NCBI GenBank assembly: GCA_015548865.1
Contig: JADMXW010000034.1
Span: 1-37,250 of the forward strand
Direction of reading: 5' to 3'
DNA: 37,250 nucleotides
Source of the DNA: Serratia marcescens
GTDB lineage: Bacteria; Pseudomonadota; Gammaproteobacteria; Enterobacterales; Enterobacteriaceae
Shown piece by piece: positions 25,262 to 31,677 of this stretch. Every line of letters starts with the position of its first letter. The stretch's first letter is position 1. The notes below the pieces were generated by a model. It worked only from the letters and a program-made list of their open reading frames with translations. It had not been told where the DNA came from and ran no database searches. A program made the translations under genes and the position numbers.

Positions 25262-25522
25262 CTATCTAACCTTGTCGGGGTTGTTCGATATTGCGCGGTA
25301 GTAGGCTTGCCAGCGGTATTTATCCAGCCGCAACGAGCGCAAGCACTCCGCCGTTTCAATGTCTGATTGCAGGTCTGCGTCAGTATCAGCGCCTGCGTCA
25401 CTTGCCTTGCACGGGGGCTGCATCAAATCCTGGGATGGAGTTGGCAGCATCAATAGCTTGTTGCCGCAGCCTGACAGAATCATCATCAAGCTTGCACACA
25501 GTGCGATTCGGAGACTGAACAT
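25262..25522 (-). CDS. Rz1: Rz1-like outer-membrane spanin lipoprotein
   Basis: An 86-residue protein that begins inside the Rz frame and continues past its end. It has a signal sequence (MFSLRIALCASLMMILSGC) with lipobox LSGC, giving lipidation at Cys19, then a proline-containing mature region (LMLPTPSQDLMQPP). Out-of-frame nesting in the Rz gene is the hallmark of Rz1. With Rz it bridges both membranes and fuses them in the last step of lysis. The C-terminus is longer than that of lambda Rz1. Confidence 0.85.
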   Translation of the reverse strand: MFSLRIALCASLMMILSGCGNKLLMLPTPSQDLMQPPCKASDAGADTDADLQSDIETAECLRSLRLDKYRWQAYYRAISNNPDKVR

Positions 25523-25757
25523 ATTTCACCACGTCGCGGGTAATGGTTCGGTAGATGACCTTAGCCTCAGCGGTTTCCTGTGCGGCTTTCTGCTCGATGG
25601 GATGGATTTCTTTCTCTGCTATTTCTTTCTGCTTGGCGGCGTCAGAAACGACCTTATCCGCGTGAGCGTTCCACCCGGCGTGATATCGGATTTCTCCGTA
25701 ACCAATACCGAGAAGTATTAATGCGAGGATGATGATTACTGTAGCCCTGATAGACAT
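25398..25757 (-). CDS. Rz: Rz-like inner-membrane spanin
   Basis: A 119-residue protein with a single N-terminal membrane anchor (ATVIIILALILLGIGYG) followed by a long charged, periplasmic coiled coil (HADKVVSDAAKQKEIAEKEI). It overlaps the end of the endolysin gene by 22 nt and contains the start of Rz1 in another frame. It should complex with Rz1 through the periplasm. Confidence 0.9.
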   Translation of the reverse strand: MSIRATVIIILALILLGIGYGEIRYHAGWNAHADKVVSDAAKQKEIAEKEIHPIEQKAAQETAEAKVIYRTITRDVVKYVQSPNRTVCKLDDDSVRLRQQAIDAANSIPGFDAAPVQGK

Positions 25758-26215
25758 AGCTCACGCTCCACCGCTCGGCGGTCAGTTAATCCGCGCCAGG
25801 CTTTACCGCCTGCTTTGTCCCACTTGCGCAGTTCATCACAGGCTTCCGATGTGTCACCGGCGTTAAGCTTTTTCAGCATCGTTGAGCGGTTCAGTGAACC
25901 AACGCCCACGTTGTAGGTGAACGATATCAACGCCGCTTTGCGCATATCGGTCATCGGAACCTTTACGGCTTTCTCTACAGCAGCGGCAGCAGGTGCAATG
26001 TCTTTCGCAAGCAGGTCGTCACATTCAGCCTGAGTGTATTTCTTGGCGGGGATGATGTCGGGGCCAGTGTGTCCGTAACAAACGGTGAGCACACCAACCA
26101 CATCTTTGTATGGCGTATAGCGAACACCCTCATGCCATTGAATAAGCACAGTAGCAATGGCGATAGCACCACCAGCAGCAGCGCCAGCAATTTTGTTGCG
26201 CAGCGACGGATTCAT
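25736..26215 (-). CDS. SAR endolysin (R21-type lysozyme)
   Basis: A 159-residue protein. The N-terminus (RNKIAGAAAGGAIAIATVLI) is a weakly hydrophobic, glycine/alanine-rich signal-arrest-release segment with no cleavage site. The catalytic triad E-x8-D-x5-T is present as E29, D38 and T44 (in WHEGVRYTPYKDVVGVLT). Cysteines at 46 and further on could give the disulphide switch seen in SAR endolysins. The ATG overlaps the holin stop (ATGA). It cuts peptidoglycan glycan strands once the pinholin depolarises the membrane. Confidence 0.9.
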   Translation of the reverse strand: MNPSLRNKIAGAAAGGAIAIATVLIQWHEGVRYTPYKDVVGVLTVCYGHTGPDIIPAKKYTQAECDDLLAKDIAPAAAAVEKAVKVPMTDMRKAALISFTYNVGVGSLNRSTMLKKLNAGDTSEACDELRKWDKAGGKAWRGLTDRRAVERELCLSGLQ

Positions 26216-26397
26216 TTTGGTGCCGCCGTGTTGCGCTGAAACTCTTTGCGCTTGTAGTACCAGTTAACGCCAAATGTCCCCAGCGTGCAGATGATGCCCA
26301 CGATTAACGCCCAGTCATTGAGCGACATAGCGCCCAGCATCGCAGTAAACGAACCCCAGCCAATGGCAGTGCCGCTCGAATATTTGTCCATTCGCAT
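26212..26397 (-). CDS. S21-like pinholin, dual start
   Basis: A 61-residue protein from the ATG at 26397 (MRMDKYSSGTAIGWG). GGGGAGG lies 8 nt upstream; an in-frame GTG at 26406 is less likely. Two hydrophobic segments (SGTAIGWGSFTAMLGAM; WALIVGIICTLGTFGVNW) are followed by a basic tail (YYKRKEFQR). The second Met, at codon 3, gives a shorter product starting MDK, as in phage 21 S (MKSMDKIS), where the longer form is the antiholin. Paired with a SAR endolysin, as in phage 21. Confidence 0.85.
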   Translation of the reverse strand: MRMDKYSSGTAIGWGSFTAMLGAMSLNDWALIVGIICTLGTFGVNWYYKRKEFQRNTAAPK

Positions 26398-26405
26398 AAA
26401 CTCCA

Positions 26406-26418
26406 CCTCCCCGGGAGG
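26406..26418 (-). promoter_or_regulatory. hairpin covering the holin ribosome site
   Basis: Minus strand CCTCC-CGG-GGAGG: the second arm is the holin Shine-Dalgarno sequence. Pairing would compete with ribosome binding and could set the holin/antiholin ratio, as the lambda S start-region structure does. Confidence 0.45.
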
Positions 26419-26453
26419 GGCTGTGCTGTGTGTGATTGAAAGGGGAAATAAAA

Positions 26454-26476
26454 AGGCCGAGCAATTAGCTCAGCCT
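26454..26476 (-). terminator. tR'-like terminator 2 upstream of lysis genes
   Basis: Minus strand AGGCTGAGC-TAATT-GCTCGGCCT (one G-T pair) followed by TTTTTATTT. It is the second of two tandem terminators between PR' and the holin; Q is expected to override it. Confidence 0.85.
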
Positions 26477-26485
26477 GAAATAGAA

Positions 26486-26509
26486 AAGCCACCGTGTTAG
26501 CAGTGGCTT
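26486..26509 (-). terminator. tR'-like terminator 1 upstream of lysis genes
   Basis: Minus strand AAGCCAC / GTGGCTT stem with a 10-nt loop and TTTTCTATTT after it. Together with the next terminator it would stop transcription from PR' after roughly 230-270 nt when Q is absent. Confidence 0.8.
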
Positions 26510-26723
26510 GAATTGGCACCGCCCCTTTCAGGCGGTTTGGCGGGACCATCCCCGCTAACGATTCGCTGCTCGCTTAACAGTACATCGATATGAACAGACC
26601 TCTCAGCCTGCGTGGTTCGAGTCCCAGCCTTTCGACGAAGTGACGAACTAGACGGTTCAATGGTGAGCGCCGCCTCGTTTATCTCACCAATCTATGAAGC
26701 CACGAATGACAACATATATTGAA

Positions 26724-26752
26724 AGTATTGCTCATTTGTTTTTTGCTGTCAA
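26724..26752 (-). promoter_or_regulatory. late promoter PR'
   Basis: Minus strand -35 TTGACA (26752-26747), 17-bp spacer, -10 AATACT (26729-26724), starting 6 nt after the Q stop codon. Together with the two downstream terminators this is the standard Q-controlled late promoter. The 360-nt stretch between Q and the holin contains only this leader; two further GC hairpins lie near 26,521-26,560. Confidence 0.8.
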
Positions 26753-26757
26753 CAACC

Positions 26758-27240
26758 TCATGCAACTTTACGTAATTTAGGAACACGTTTGCGGTTATTC
26801 ATCGCAATTCGCAGCGGTTCGTAGAGAAGATATAAGCTCGCCTCCAGTTTTTCTTTAACGATGCGGCGGAAGAATGACAGCGACGGGTTGATAATCCTAT
26901 TCCCTCCCCTTGTTCCCATTTTGCGTGGCGTTGCGACCTTGTGCATGTAGACTGCAATTGAGTATTGAGATGAGCCGTGAGCGTAGTAACTGAGCAGGAT
27001 TTTGTAGGCTTCTGGATCAATATGCATGACGGAATCGACGACCTGAGAAATCAACATTCCATCATCATCATTGCACATTGGCCTGGTCATTATCCGGCTT
27101 GGTTCTACGCTTTCCATATACTTCGCTATAACGCTCGTCATGCGTTTTTCTAACCGGCCCTCATAAATCCATGCGCCCCACAATTCCAGCCATCCATTCA
27201 GCCAGTCGTGGTTATCCTGAGGAAGATTCAGTTCTGGCAT
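26758..27240 (-). CDS. Q: late antitermination protein Q (phage 21/933W-like family)
   Basis: A 160-residue protein from the ATG at 27240 (MPELNLPQDNHDWLNGW), which has AAGGAGG 6 nt upstream. Longer in-frame starts up to 27345 lack such a site. It matches the Q family through the WLELWGAWIYEG, RPMCNDDDGMLISQVVDSVM and YKILLSYYAHGSSQYSIAVY segments. Q loads on RNA polymerase at PR' and lets it pass terminators into lysis and head genes. PR' and two terminators lie directly downstream. An antisense CII-type promoter lies inside the gene. Confidence 0.85.
   Translation of the reverse strand: MPELNLPQDNHDWLNGWLELWGAWIYEGRLEKRMTSVIAKYMESVEPSRIMTRPMCNDDDGMLISQVVDSVMHIDPEAYKILLSYYAHGSSQYSIAVYMHKVATPRKMGTRGGNRIINPSLSFFRRIVKEKLEASLYLLYEPLRIAMNNRKRVPKLRKVA
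26921..26953 (+). promoter_or_regulatory. CII-activated antisense promoter inside Q (paQ-like)
   Basis: TTGC-GTGGCG-TTGC (26921-26934), the CII box TTGC-N6-TTGC, on the strand opposite Q. It is followed after exactly 13 nt by TAGACT (26948-26953). The same 13-nt distance holds for PRE in this window and, as I recall it, for lambda PRE. In lambda, paQ makes antisense RNA that delays Q. Confidence 0.7.
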
Positions 27241-27341
27241 TTCTTCCTCCTTGGTTCCACATCCCAACTCTGATAGCTGGTTGGCTGAACTTGAGGGGTG
27301 ATTGGGGTGAAGAGTGAGAAAATGTAGGTGAGGAGTTTCAT
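27228..27341 (-). CDS. tiny overlapping gene, 37 aa
   Basis: A 37-residue frame (MKLLTYIFSLFTPITPQVQP) ending in a basic WDVEPRRKKC stretch. Its ATG overlaps the stop of the preceding small membrane gene (ATGA) and its end overlaps the Q start. It may be a genuine coupled small gene, or simply a frame that delivers ribosomes to Q. Function unknown. Confidence 0.4.
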   Translation of the reverse strand: MKLLTYIFSLFTPITPQVQPTSYQSWDVEPRRKKCQN

Positions 27342-27499
27342 ACAATCATCCTCCACAGCGTCACCGGCCACAGACAGCCCCAGAAGAGAGCGCATAGCGT
27401 CAGGTATTCCGTTTTCCCAGCCTCTTTAAGCTTTGTGTGTATCCATTCCGACATCATTCCTGCCATGAATGAGTAAATAACCACTGCGATGATAATCAT
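27338..27499 (-). CDS. small membrane protein, 53 aa
   Basis: A 53-residue frame with two apolar segments (MIIIAVVIYSFMAGMM and LTLCALFWGCLWPVTLW) separated by a basic loop. It is coupled by ATGA overlaps to genes on both sides. It is too short for usual gene callers. The role is unknown, but the coupling supports translation. Confidence 0.55.
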   Translation of the reverse strand: MIIIAVVIYSFMAGMMSEWIHTKLKEAGKTEYLTLCALFWGCLWPVTLWRMIV

Positions 27500-27681
27500 G
27501 CTTCACCGCCTGTATTTACCGTTCCTTTGCCATCATGCCGTGTGGTGAACATCGGCATTATTCCGCTGTACACTGGCTTAACTTTCAGCCCGTTTGAGCA
27601 TTGAAATACGCCGTAATCCCGGTGATATTTCCTTTTCATAAAGCGAGTCTCTTCTATCGCTGCGTTGATATTGGTAAACAT
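27496..27681 (-). CDS. small nin-region protein, 61 aa
   Basis: A 61-residue, basic protein (FTNINAAIEETRFMKRKYHR). The ATG overlaps the NinG stop (TGATG) and the stop overlaps the next ATG (ATGA). It belongs to the chain of short coupled genes between ninG and Q. No family is recognised. Confidence 0.55.
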   Translation of the reverse strand: MFTNINAAIEETRFMKRKYHRDYGVFQCSNGLKVKPVYSGIMPMFTTRHDGKGTVNTGGEA

Positions 27682-28262
27682 CAGGCTGCTTCCTCCCGTT
27701 GTTTGATTAGCGCCCGCGTTAAAGCCCTATATCGAGCGCGTAGCTCGTCCAGTTCTTCACGGGTGTAACGATGTGGGGTGTTGCTGTTTTCAAGCGCTAG
27801 GACGCGCTCAAGGCCGATTTTGGTGACTAGCGCCTGCCGGTATGGGATGGCGTTGCTGGATAGCTCGTCATTGCACCGGTGGCATTGCTTGTGAATGTTG
27901 TCTTCGTTGTATCTGAGGTGTGATGCCGCGCCTCTTGACCTGTAATGCCCTGCTTCCCACTGAACCGTTTCCCATGTGCCACAGCTAATGCACGGAAGGT
28001 GCGCGTCACGTTCGCGGATATAAATATTGATTACATCCTGCGTGTAGCTTTCCCAATGCGATAGCGGTTTTAACTTGGCCTTGCGCTCTCTCCATTCACG
28101 ACGAGATTTAGCCTCAGCCTCTTTTAGCTGCTTTTCTCTCTGTCGTTTCTGGTATTCGTATGCGCAGGATGGGGAACAAACAAATTGAAGTGGTCTATCT
28201 GGAGTGAATTTCTTACGGCAAATTTTACAGGTCTTAGGCTTCGGCTTTTGCCGTTCAGCCAT
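27681..28262 (-). CDS. ninG: NinG (Rap) recombination protein
   Basis: About 193 residues from the ATG at 28262 (MAERQKPKPKTC), which has GAAGGAG upstream; an in-frame ATG at 28304 also exists. Matches lambda NinG: an N-terminal zinc-binding pair (CKICRKKF, FVCSPSC), a charged helix (QREKQLKEAEAKSRREWRER), and the core YIRERDAHLPCISCG, WEAGHYRSRGAASHLRYNED, NIHKQCHRCN. This is an HNH-like zinc site. NinG/Rap is a Holliday-junction and D-loop endonuclease that aids phage recombination. It overlaps the preceding gene by 8 nt. Confidence 0.9.
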   Translation of the reverse strand: MAERQKPKPKTCKICRKKFTPDRPLQFVCSPSCAYEYQKRQREKQLKEAEAKSRREWRERKAKLKPLSHWESYTQDVINIYIRERDAHLPCISCGTWETVQWEAGHYRSRGAASHLRYNEDNIHKQCHRCNDELSSNAIPYRQALVTKIGLERVLALENSNTPHRYTREELDELRARYRALTRALIKQREEAA

Positions 28263-28602
28263 TGCCTTCTCCTTCTTCATCACATCTGCATACGCAACTT
28301 TCAAGGTGATATGGAAATGAGTTATCCAGTTCGATAAACCAGCTTTTGCAGTCAGGACAATAGAGCGCTTCCCATGGAACGCCGAATTCTCCGATCCATT
28401 CGAAAACCTGTTTGTTCATTGGGATTGGTGGGATTGCTGAAATGTCGAAGCGTTGAAGGGACAATTCTTTTTGTGCCATATCAAGCCGGTGATTTATCGT
28501 TGCCATTCGCTGGCGTGTTATAAGTAGCTCACGCCGCAACCGATAATTCTCTTCACTTAGTTCTTTCATCCTCTCTGCTGGATGATTCAGCACTTTGTTC
28601 AT
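28255..28602 (-). CDS. nin-region protein with coiled coil and zinc-ribbon-like tail
   Basis: A 115-residue protein. Residues 8-52 form a coiled coil (MKELSEENYRLRRELLITRQ). The C-terminal half has YCPDCKSWF and ESCVCRC, four or more cysteines that could bind zinc. It overlaps NinG and the small gene upstream. Not recognised; its position suggests a nucleic-acid role, but that is only a guess. Confidence 0.6.
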   Translation of the reverse strand: MNKVLNHPAERMKELSEENYRLRRELLITRQRMATINHRLDMAQKELSLQRFDISAIPPIPMNKQVFEWIGEFGVPWEALYCPDCKSWFIELDNSFPYHLESCVCRCDEEGEGNG

Positions 28603-28794
28603 TTTCGCTCTTCACTCTGTCAGTTACTTCACCCTCAAGCAGCCTTTCAGCGCATTCTGCATGTGCGTAGGTCTCACCGTTAACCATTGGCGCGTACATG
28701 CACAGCAAAGCGGATAGCCCTCGTAGCTCACGCCCCATGAGCGATGCAGACAGCCCTTTTGATAGTCGGTTATGTCATCGGGTTTCAGTATCAT
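28553..28794 (-). pseudogene. small cysteine-rich gene apparently split by a -1 frameshift
   Basis: Frame A (28794-28624, 56 aa) starts at an ATG overlapping the methyltransferase stop (ATGA): ILKPDDITDYQKGCLHRSWG, then VSYEGYPLCCACT. Frame B (ending at 28553) reads APMVNGETYAHAECAERLLE and continues with a charged tail. Joined by a -1 shift near 28,690-28,705, they would give one continuous cysteine-rich protein (PLCCAC followed by YAPMVNGETYAHAEC), while each frame alone turns unlikely after the junction. It is either a decayed gene, a sequence error or a programmed shift; no obvious slippery heptamer is present. Confidence 0.5.
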
Positions 28795-29333
28795 GCGGCA
28801 CTCCGTATCGATAGGATGTGTGCCCCGTAGCTCATAAGGTCGTCCCGCTCTACGGTGGTGAATATCCGCGTTCCGGGCCGCTGCCGGTTCCAGATAAGCA
28901 GCATTGACCCCTTGTTATTGCCGCTGACCGGTTTACCCGTTGATGCGTTGATGAAAGACAAACGTCCGCCGGTGATAAATCTCACTTCGCTGACGTCGAT
29001 CAGCGCCCGCCTGAACCAGCCTACCGATGTGTCTGCCGGAACCAGCATCACCACTCCCGGTGGGCTGCATGTCGTTTCCTGTGCCTTCTCCACCCATGGA
29101 CCAATATCGCTATACGGGGGATTGCACCACACATAGCCATCGTGAAATGCCATGCCCCACAAGACAGATAGCGCGTCGGTTTCTTGCGTCAGGTATACGC
29201 GGTTTAGGTGATTCACATCGCTGGCCGCAACGTCGCCGACAAAGTGAAATTCCCTGTCCAGTGCTGCGTATATTTCCGGTGGGGTGCGCCAACAATCCTT
29301 GTCCTCTGGCACGGTGTTTGATTTGATCGTCAT
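28791..29333 (-). CDS. phage DNA N-6-adenine methyltransferase
   Basis: A 180-residue protein of the phage Dam family. It has DCWRTPPEIYAALDREFHFV at the start, the catalytic NPPY at residues 71-74 (WCNPPYSDIGPW), the GVVMLVPADTSVGWFRRALI strand-helix, and a C-terminal RLSFINASTGKPVSGNNKGS target-domain segment. It would transfer a methyl group from S-adenosylmethionine to adenine N6, probably protecting DNA from restriction. The start overlaps the NinB stop (ATGA). Confidence 0.9.
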   Translation of the reverse strand: MTIKSNTVPEDKDCWRTPPEIYAALDREFHFVGDVAASDVNHLNRVYLTQETDALSVLWGMAFHDGYVWCNPPYSDIGPWVEKAQETTCSPPGVVMLVPADTSVGWFRRALIDVSEVRFITGGRLSFINASTGKPVSGNNKGSMLLIWNRQRPGTRIFTTVERDDLMSYGAHILSIRSAA

Positions 29334-29785
29334 TCGTTCTGCACCTGTTTGAGTTTTTGATATTCGCAGTCGTTAGGGATCGTCAGATTGCACCCGATTT
29401 CACGCGCCCACCCTTCTACCTGAGTGAGATAGAAATGCATGTCGCCCGTATCAAGGTCTGCCGTATGCCGCAAACTGCTTACCGTTGTTCTTGCGCCCGT
29501 CACCACATCAACCATCTCTCTATCCGCGTAGCCCAGATACGTGTGTTTCATTGCGTCCTTTACCCATTCTGGAGACGCAAAAGGCTTACCGCGCTTAATG
29601 AGATAGGCGCTGATTTCTGCGTACCACATATGAGAAAGGCTGTTCTGGGAAAGGCTGCGTTTGTCACGCCACGGCTTGATTATGAGGCGGTAACATTCGC
29701 CGGATTCGAGAAGGGGTTGTAACTGTTGGCCTATGGCCTGAAAGTTAGATTTGTGAATACGGACGCCATCTTTCGATAGCTCCAA
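29330..29785 (-). CDS. ninB: NinB-family recombination protein (YbcN-like)
   Basis: A 151-residue protein beginning at a TTG (LELSKDGVRIHKSNFQ) with AAGGAG 7 nt upstream; no ATG fits better. The family signature is YRLIIKPWRDKRSLSQNSLS followed by HMWYAEISAYL, equivalent to RNRSLDQNRKLWACLGDVS in lambda NinB. NinB (Orf) proteins bind single-stranded DNA and help load recombinase. It is now the first gene after the inserted TnpB element. Confidence 0.8.
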   Translation of the reverse strand: MELSKDGVRIHKSNFQAIGQQLQPLLESGECYRLIIKPWRDKRSLSQNSLSHMWYAEISAYLIKRGKPFASPEWVKDAMKHTYLGYADREMVDVVTGARTTVSSLRHTADLDTGDMHFYLTQVEGWAREIGCNLTIPNDCEYQKLKQVQNE

Positions 29786-29797
29786 GTTTCACTCCTT

Positions 29798-29815
29798 GTT
29801 ATTTATTTAAATAAC
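29798..29815. repeat. perfect inverted repeat upstream of ninB
   Basis: GTTATTTA-TT-TAAATAAC, 8-bp arms, immediately before the ninB ribosome site. It has GTTAT/ATAAC half-sites in the opposite arrangement to the CI operators. It could be an RNA stem or a protein site; unproven. Confidence 0.4.
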
Positions 29816-29866
29816 ATTTGTTCATTCGGTATCAGTAGATACATGGAGAATCATTTCCTAACTCCC

Positions 29867-30010
29867 TTGACATCCTCCCCTGCATAAAGCGCGAGGATCC
29901 CTACTACGTTCAAGTTTTAGCCTGAATCATTTCGGTGGGTTCCTGCTTCACTGGATGGCCTGATTGCACCATTCCTCCACAGGCAAGAACGGCATGCCCT
30001 GCCGCTAAAA
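29867..30010 (-). ncRNA. predicted omega/reRNA scaffold at the TnpB right end
   Basis: TnpB nucleases use an RNA made from the 3' end of tnpB and the right end of the element. The right-end hairpin and TCAA terminus are visible, so the scaffold should end at 29867. The guide would be the next bases on the minus strand, GGGAGTTAGGAAATGATTCT. The 5' limit is arbitrary; no expression evidence. Confidence 0.4.
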
Positions 30011-31118
30011 TATTACGAGCACCATTCACATCAGCATTTTCTGTATATCCACAACTCAGACATACGAATTTACTTTGAGATAAACGATTATTTTTTTCTG
30101 TATGGCCGCAACAGGCGCACTTCTGGCTGGTGTATGCTGGATTAATCGCCAATACCAGTCCACCTCTCCATAGTTGCTTGTACTCTAACTGACGACGCAT
30201 TTCTCGCCATCCCTGATCTAATATGGAACGATTCAACCCTGATTTAGCTCTCACATTACATCCGGGATTGCTAGAGGTTCCCGCTGCTGACTTTGACATG
30301 TTTTTTACCTGTAAATCCTCAATAACTATTATTGCGTGGTTTTTGCTTATAGTCGTTGTGACTTTATTCAGGTAGTCTTTGCGTATATTAGCGATATGGG
30401 AATGTAAACGCTGGATCTTACATTTTTGCTTTTTCCAATTATTGCTGAACTTGATTTTCTTGCTTAGATTACGCTGGAGTTTAGCCATCTTTTTTTGGCT
30501 AGACTTGAAACTGTTAACCGGATAATAGATCGTCCCATCAGAGAGGGTAGCCAGCTTAGCTACTCCCGCATCCATGCCAACCATTGATGATGAAGGATGA
30601 ACTTGATCATCAACTTCATGATCGGTCTGTATACTCACGAACCACTTCCCGCATGAATAGCTAATGGTAACGTTTTTCACCTCTCCAGTTACAGCCCTGC
30701 TATTTCGATAACGAATCCATCCAAGTTTAGGGAAAGAGATGCGCCCGTTTTCCTGATCGAGCTTTACACCTTGCGGATAGCGAAAGGCATCGTGCTGCCC
30801 GCGTTTTTTGAAGCGAGGAAGCCCCGCGCGTTTCTGGAAAAAGTTCTTATATGCGCATTCTAAATCTTTCAGGGATTGTTGCAGGGTTTGCGATGGAGAA
30901 TCTTTCAGCCACTTAGTTTCAAGGCAGCTTTTCCAATTAACCAACCAAGACGCCATTTTTGTATACTGGATGTACTTCCCTCCGCCCTGATAGTTTTCAT
31001 TCTGCAACGCTAGCGCTTTATTGAATACGAATCGACATGCACCAGAAAATCGCCGCATATCGCGATCTTGCTGACCATTTGGCATTAATTGAAATTTAAA
31101 AGATTTTTGTCGTTTCAT
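29910..31118 (-). CDS. tnpB: TnpB RNA-guided nuclease of an IS200/IS605-family element
   Basis: A 402-residue protein, full length for the family. The N-terminal helix-rich domain contains [20 protein letters not shown] and [19 protein letters not shown]. The RuvC-like catalytic residues appear intact: D183 ([11 protein letters not shown]), E267 ([11 protein letters not shown]) and D363 ([11 protein letters not shown]). The zinc finger C334/C337 with C353/C356 ([19 protein letters not shown]) is intact. TnpB cuts DNA next to a short target-adjacent motif, guided by its RNA, which helps retain the element. Its basic, lysine-rich composition differs from the neighbours, as for a recent arrival. 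Confidence 0.9.
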   Translation of the reverse strand: MKRQKSFKFQLMPNGQQDRDMRRFSGACRFVFNKALALQNENYQGGGKYIQYTKMASWLVNWKSCLETKWLKDSPSQTLQQSLKDLECAYKNFFQKRAGLPRFKKRGQHDAFRYPQGVKLDQENGRISFPKLGWIRYRNSRAVTGEVKNVTISYSCGKWFVSIQTDHEVDDQVHPSSSMVGMDAGVAKLATLSDGTIYYPVNSFKSSQKKMAKLQRNLSKKIKFSNNWKKQKCKIQRLHSHIANIRKDYLNKVTTTISKNHAIIVIEDLQVKNMSKSAAGTSSNPGCNVRAKSGLNRSILDQGWREMRRQLEYKQLWRGGLVLAINPAYTSQKCACCGHTEKNNRLSQSKFVCLSCGYTENADVNGARNILAAGHAVLACGGMVQSGHPVKQEPTEMIQAKT

Positions 31119-31136
31119 TGCTTTGAATTATACCAT

Positions 31137-31167
31137 AAAAAAGCCCACAGCGATTACCAGCGGGCTT
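31137..31167 (-). terminator. tR2-like terminator after the early genes
   Basis: Minus strand: AAGCCC(G)C... G(T)GGGCTT stem followed by TTTTTTAT. It lies after the O, DnaB and DUF551-like genes and before the nin region, the place of lambda tR2, so N-dependent read-through is expected. The T-tract abuts the left end of the TnpB element. Confidence 0.75.
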
Positions 31168-31198
31168 ATTAGCTCTGTGATGTAGATGGTTAGCATGG

Positions 31199-31423
31199 TT
31201 AGTCCTGCGGTGGCGTCGGCAGAGGTTGCCAGTGGGTTACGGTGATGGGATACCACTCAACGCCGTAATTGTGTTCGTAAACCCGCGCAAACCACCCCGG
31301 CCCTTTCTTGTGATATTTCTCGTACTGCCCAACATCCAGATCGACGCCAAAATTAGGACGAGGCCAGACAAGCACAACGTCGTCATTGTCAGGTAACCGC
31401 TCTGAACACTTAATCCAGCCCAT
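31199..31423 (-). CDS. DUF551-like phage protein
   Basis: A 74-residue protein with the DUF551 pattern GWIKCSERLPDNDDVVLVWP near the start and WYPITVTHWQPLPTPP at the end. Such proteins are common in early regions of lambdoid phages; their function is unknown. GGAGGG lies 8 nt before the ATG, inside the end of the upstream gene (14-nt overlap). Confidence 0.85.
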   Translation of the reverse strand: MGWIKCSERLPDNDDVVLVWPRPNFGVDLDVGQYEKYHKKGPGWFARVYEHNYGVEWYPITVTHWQPLPTPPQD

Positions 31424-31655
31424 TAGCTAATCCCTCCGGTAGTTCTCGCGCCGCCAAAATATCGCGCCAGTTATCAACGAATGCGTTACCCAACACCTTG
31501 CGGCGATCTGGATACTCAGAACATGGTTTCGCTAGCTGAGCAATGTGACCGTCGCAGCATAGATATTTACCATTTCCGATATAAATCATTCTCTTGTGCG
31601 GGTTTGCATCACCAGCCCAGCCATTTTCAACAATGTCGCCTATTTTTACTTTCAC
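31410..31655 (-). CDS. small early phage protein, unknown
   Basis: An 81-residue protein with a GTG start (GGGAG 8 nt upstream). It contains KVKIGDIVENGWAGDANPHK and MIYIGNGKYLCCDGH, a likely small beta-barrel, then a basic helix. It lies between the helicase and the DUF551-like gene in an overlapping operon. Not recognised. Confidence 0.6.
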   Translation of the reverse strand: MKVKIGDIVENGWAGDANPHKRMIYIGNGKYLCCDGHIAQLAKPCSEYPDRRKVLGNAFVDNWRDILAARELPEGLANGLD

Positions 31656-31677
31656 TGTTCTACTCCCCCTGATTTGA

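Larger units (their letters stand above)
29867..31134 (-). mobile_element. solitary TnpB insertion sequence (IS1341-type, IS200/IS605 family)
   Basis: The element runs from just after TTTAT at the left end (31139-31135 on the minus strand) to GATGTCAA at the right end (29874-29867). The right end forms the hairpin ATCCTC / GAGGAT typical of this family and ends in TCAA, the usual right cleavage site. No TnpA transposase is present, so mobility would need one in trans. No target duplication is expected. It sits between a terminator and ninB and breaks no gene. End positions are inferred to within a few bases. Confidence 0.75.

Noticed and set aside
25141..25401. 86-codon frame overlapping Rz1 and running to the terminator
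   Set aside because: It lies largely within Rz1 in another frame, has no ribosome site at its ATG, and its composition (TCNQTLKRRSACARCGWINT) is that of a shadow frame. The 120 nt after Rz1 could hold a short GTG-started peptide, but nothing supports it.
26600..26640. tRNA-like TTCGAGTCCC stretch in the PR' leader
   Set aside because: GGTTCGAGTCCC looks like a T-arm, but the arm does not pair (CGTGG against CCCAG), and no D-arm, anticodon arm or acceptor stem can be drawn around it on either strand. At most a remnant.
29798..29815. GTTAT...ATAAC inverted repeat as a further CI operator
   Set aside because: The half-sites face the opposite way from those in OR and OL and the spacing is wrong, so it was listed only as an inverted repeat.
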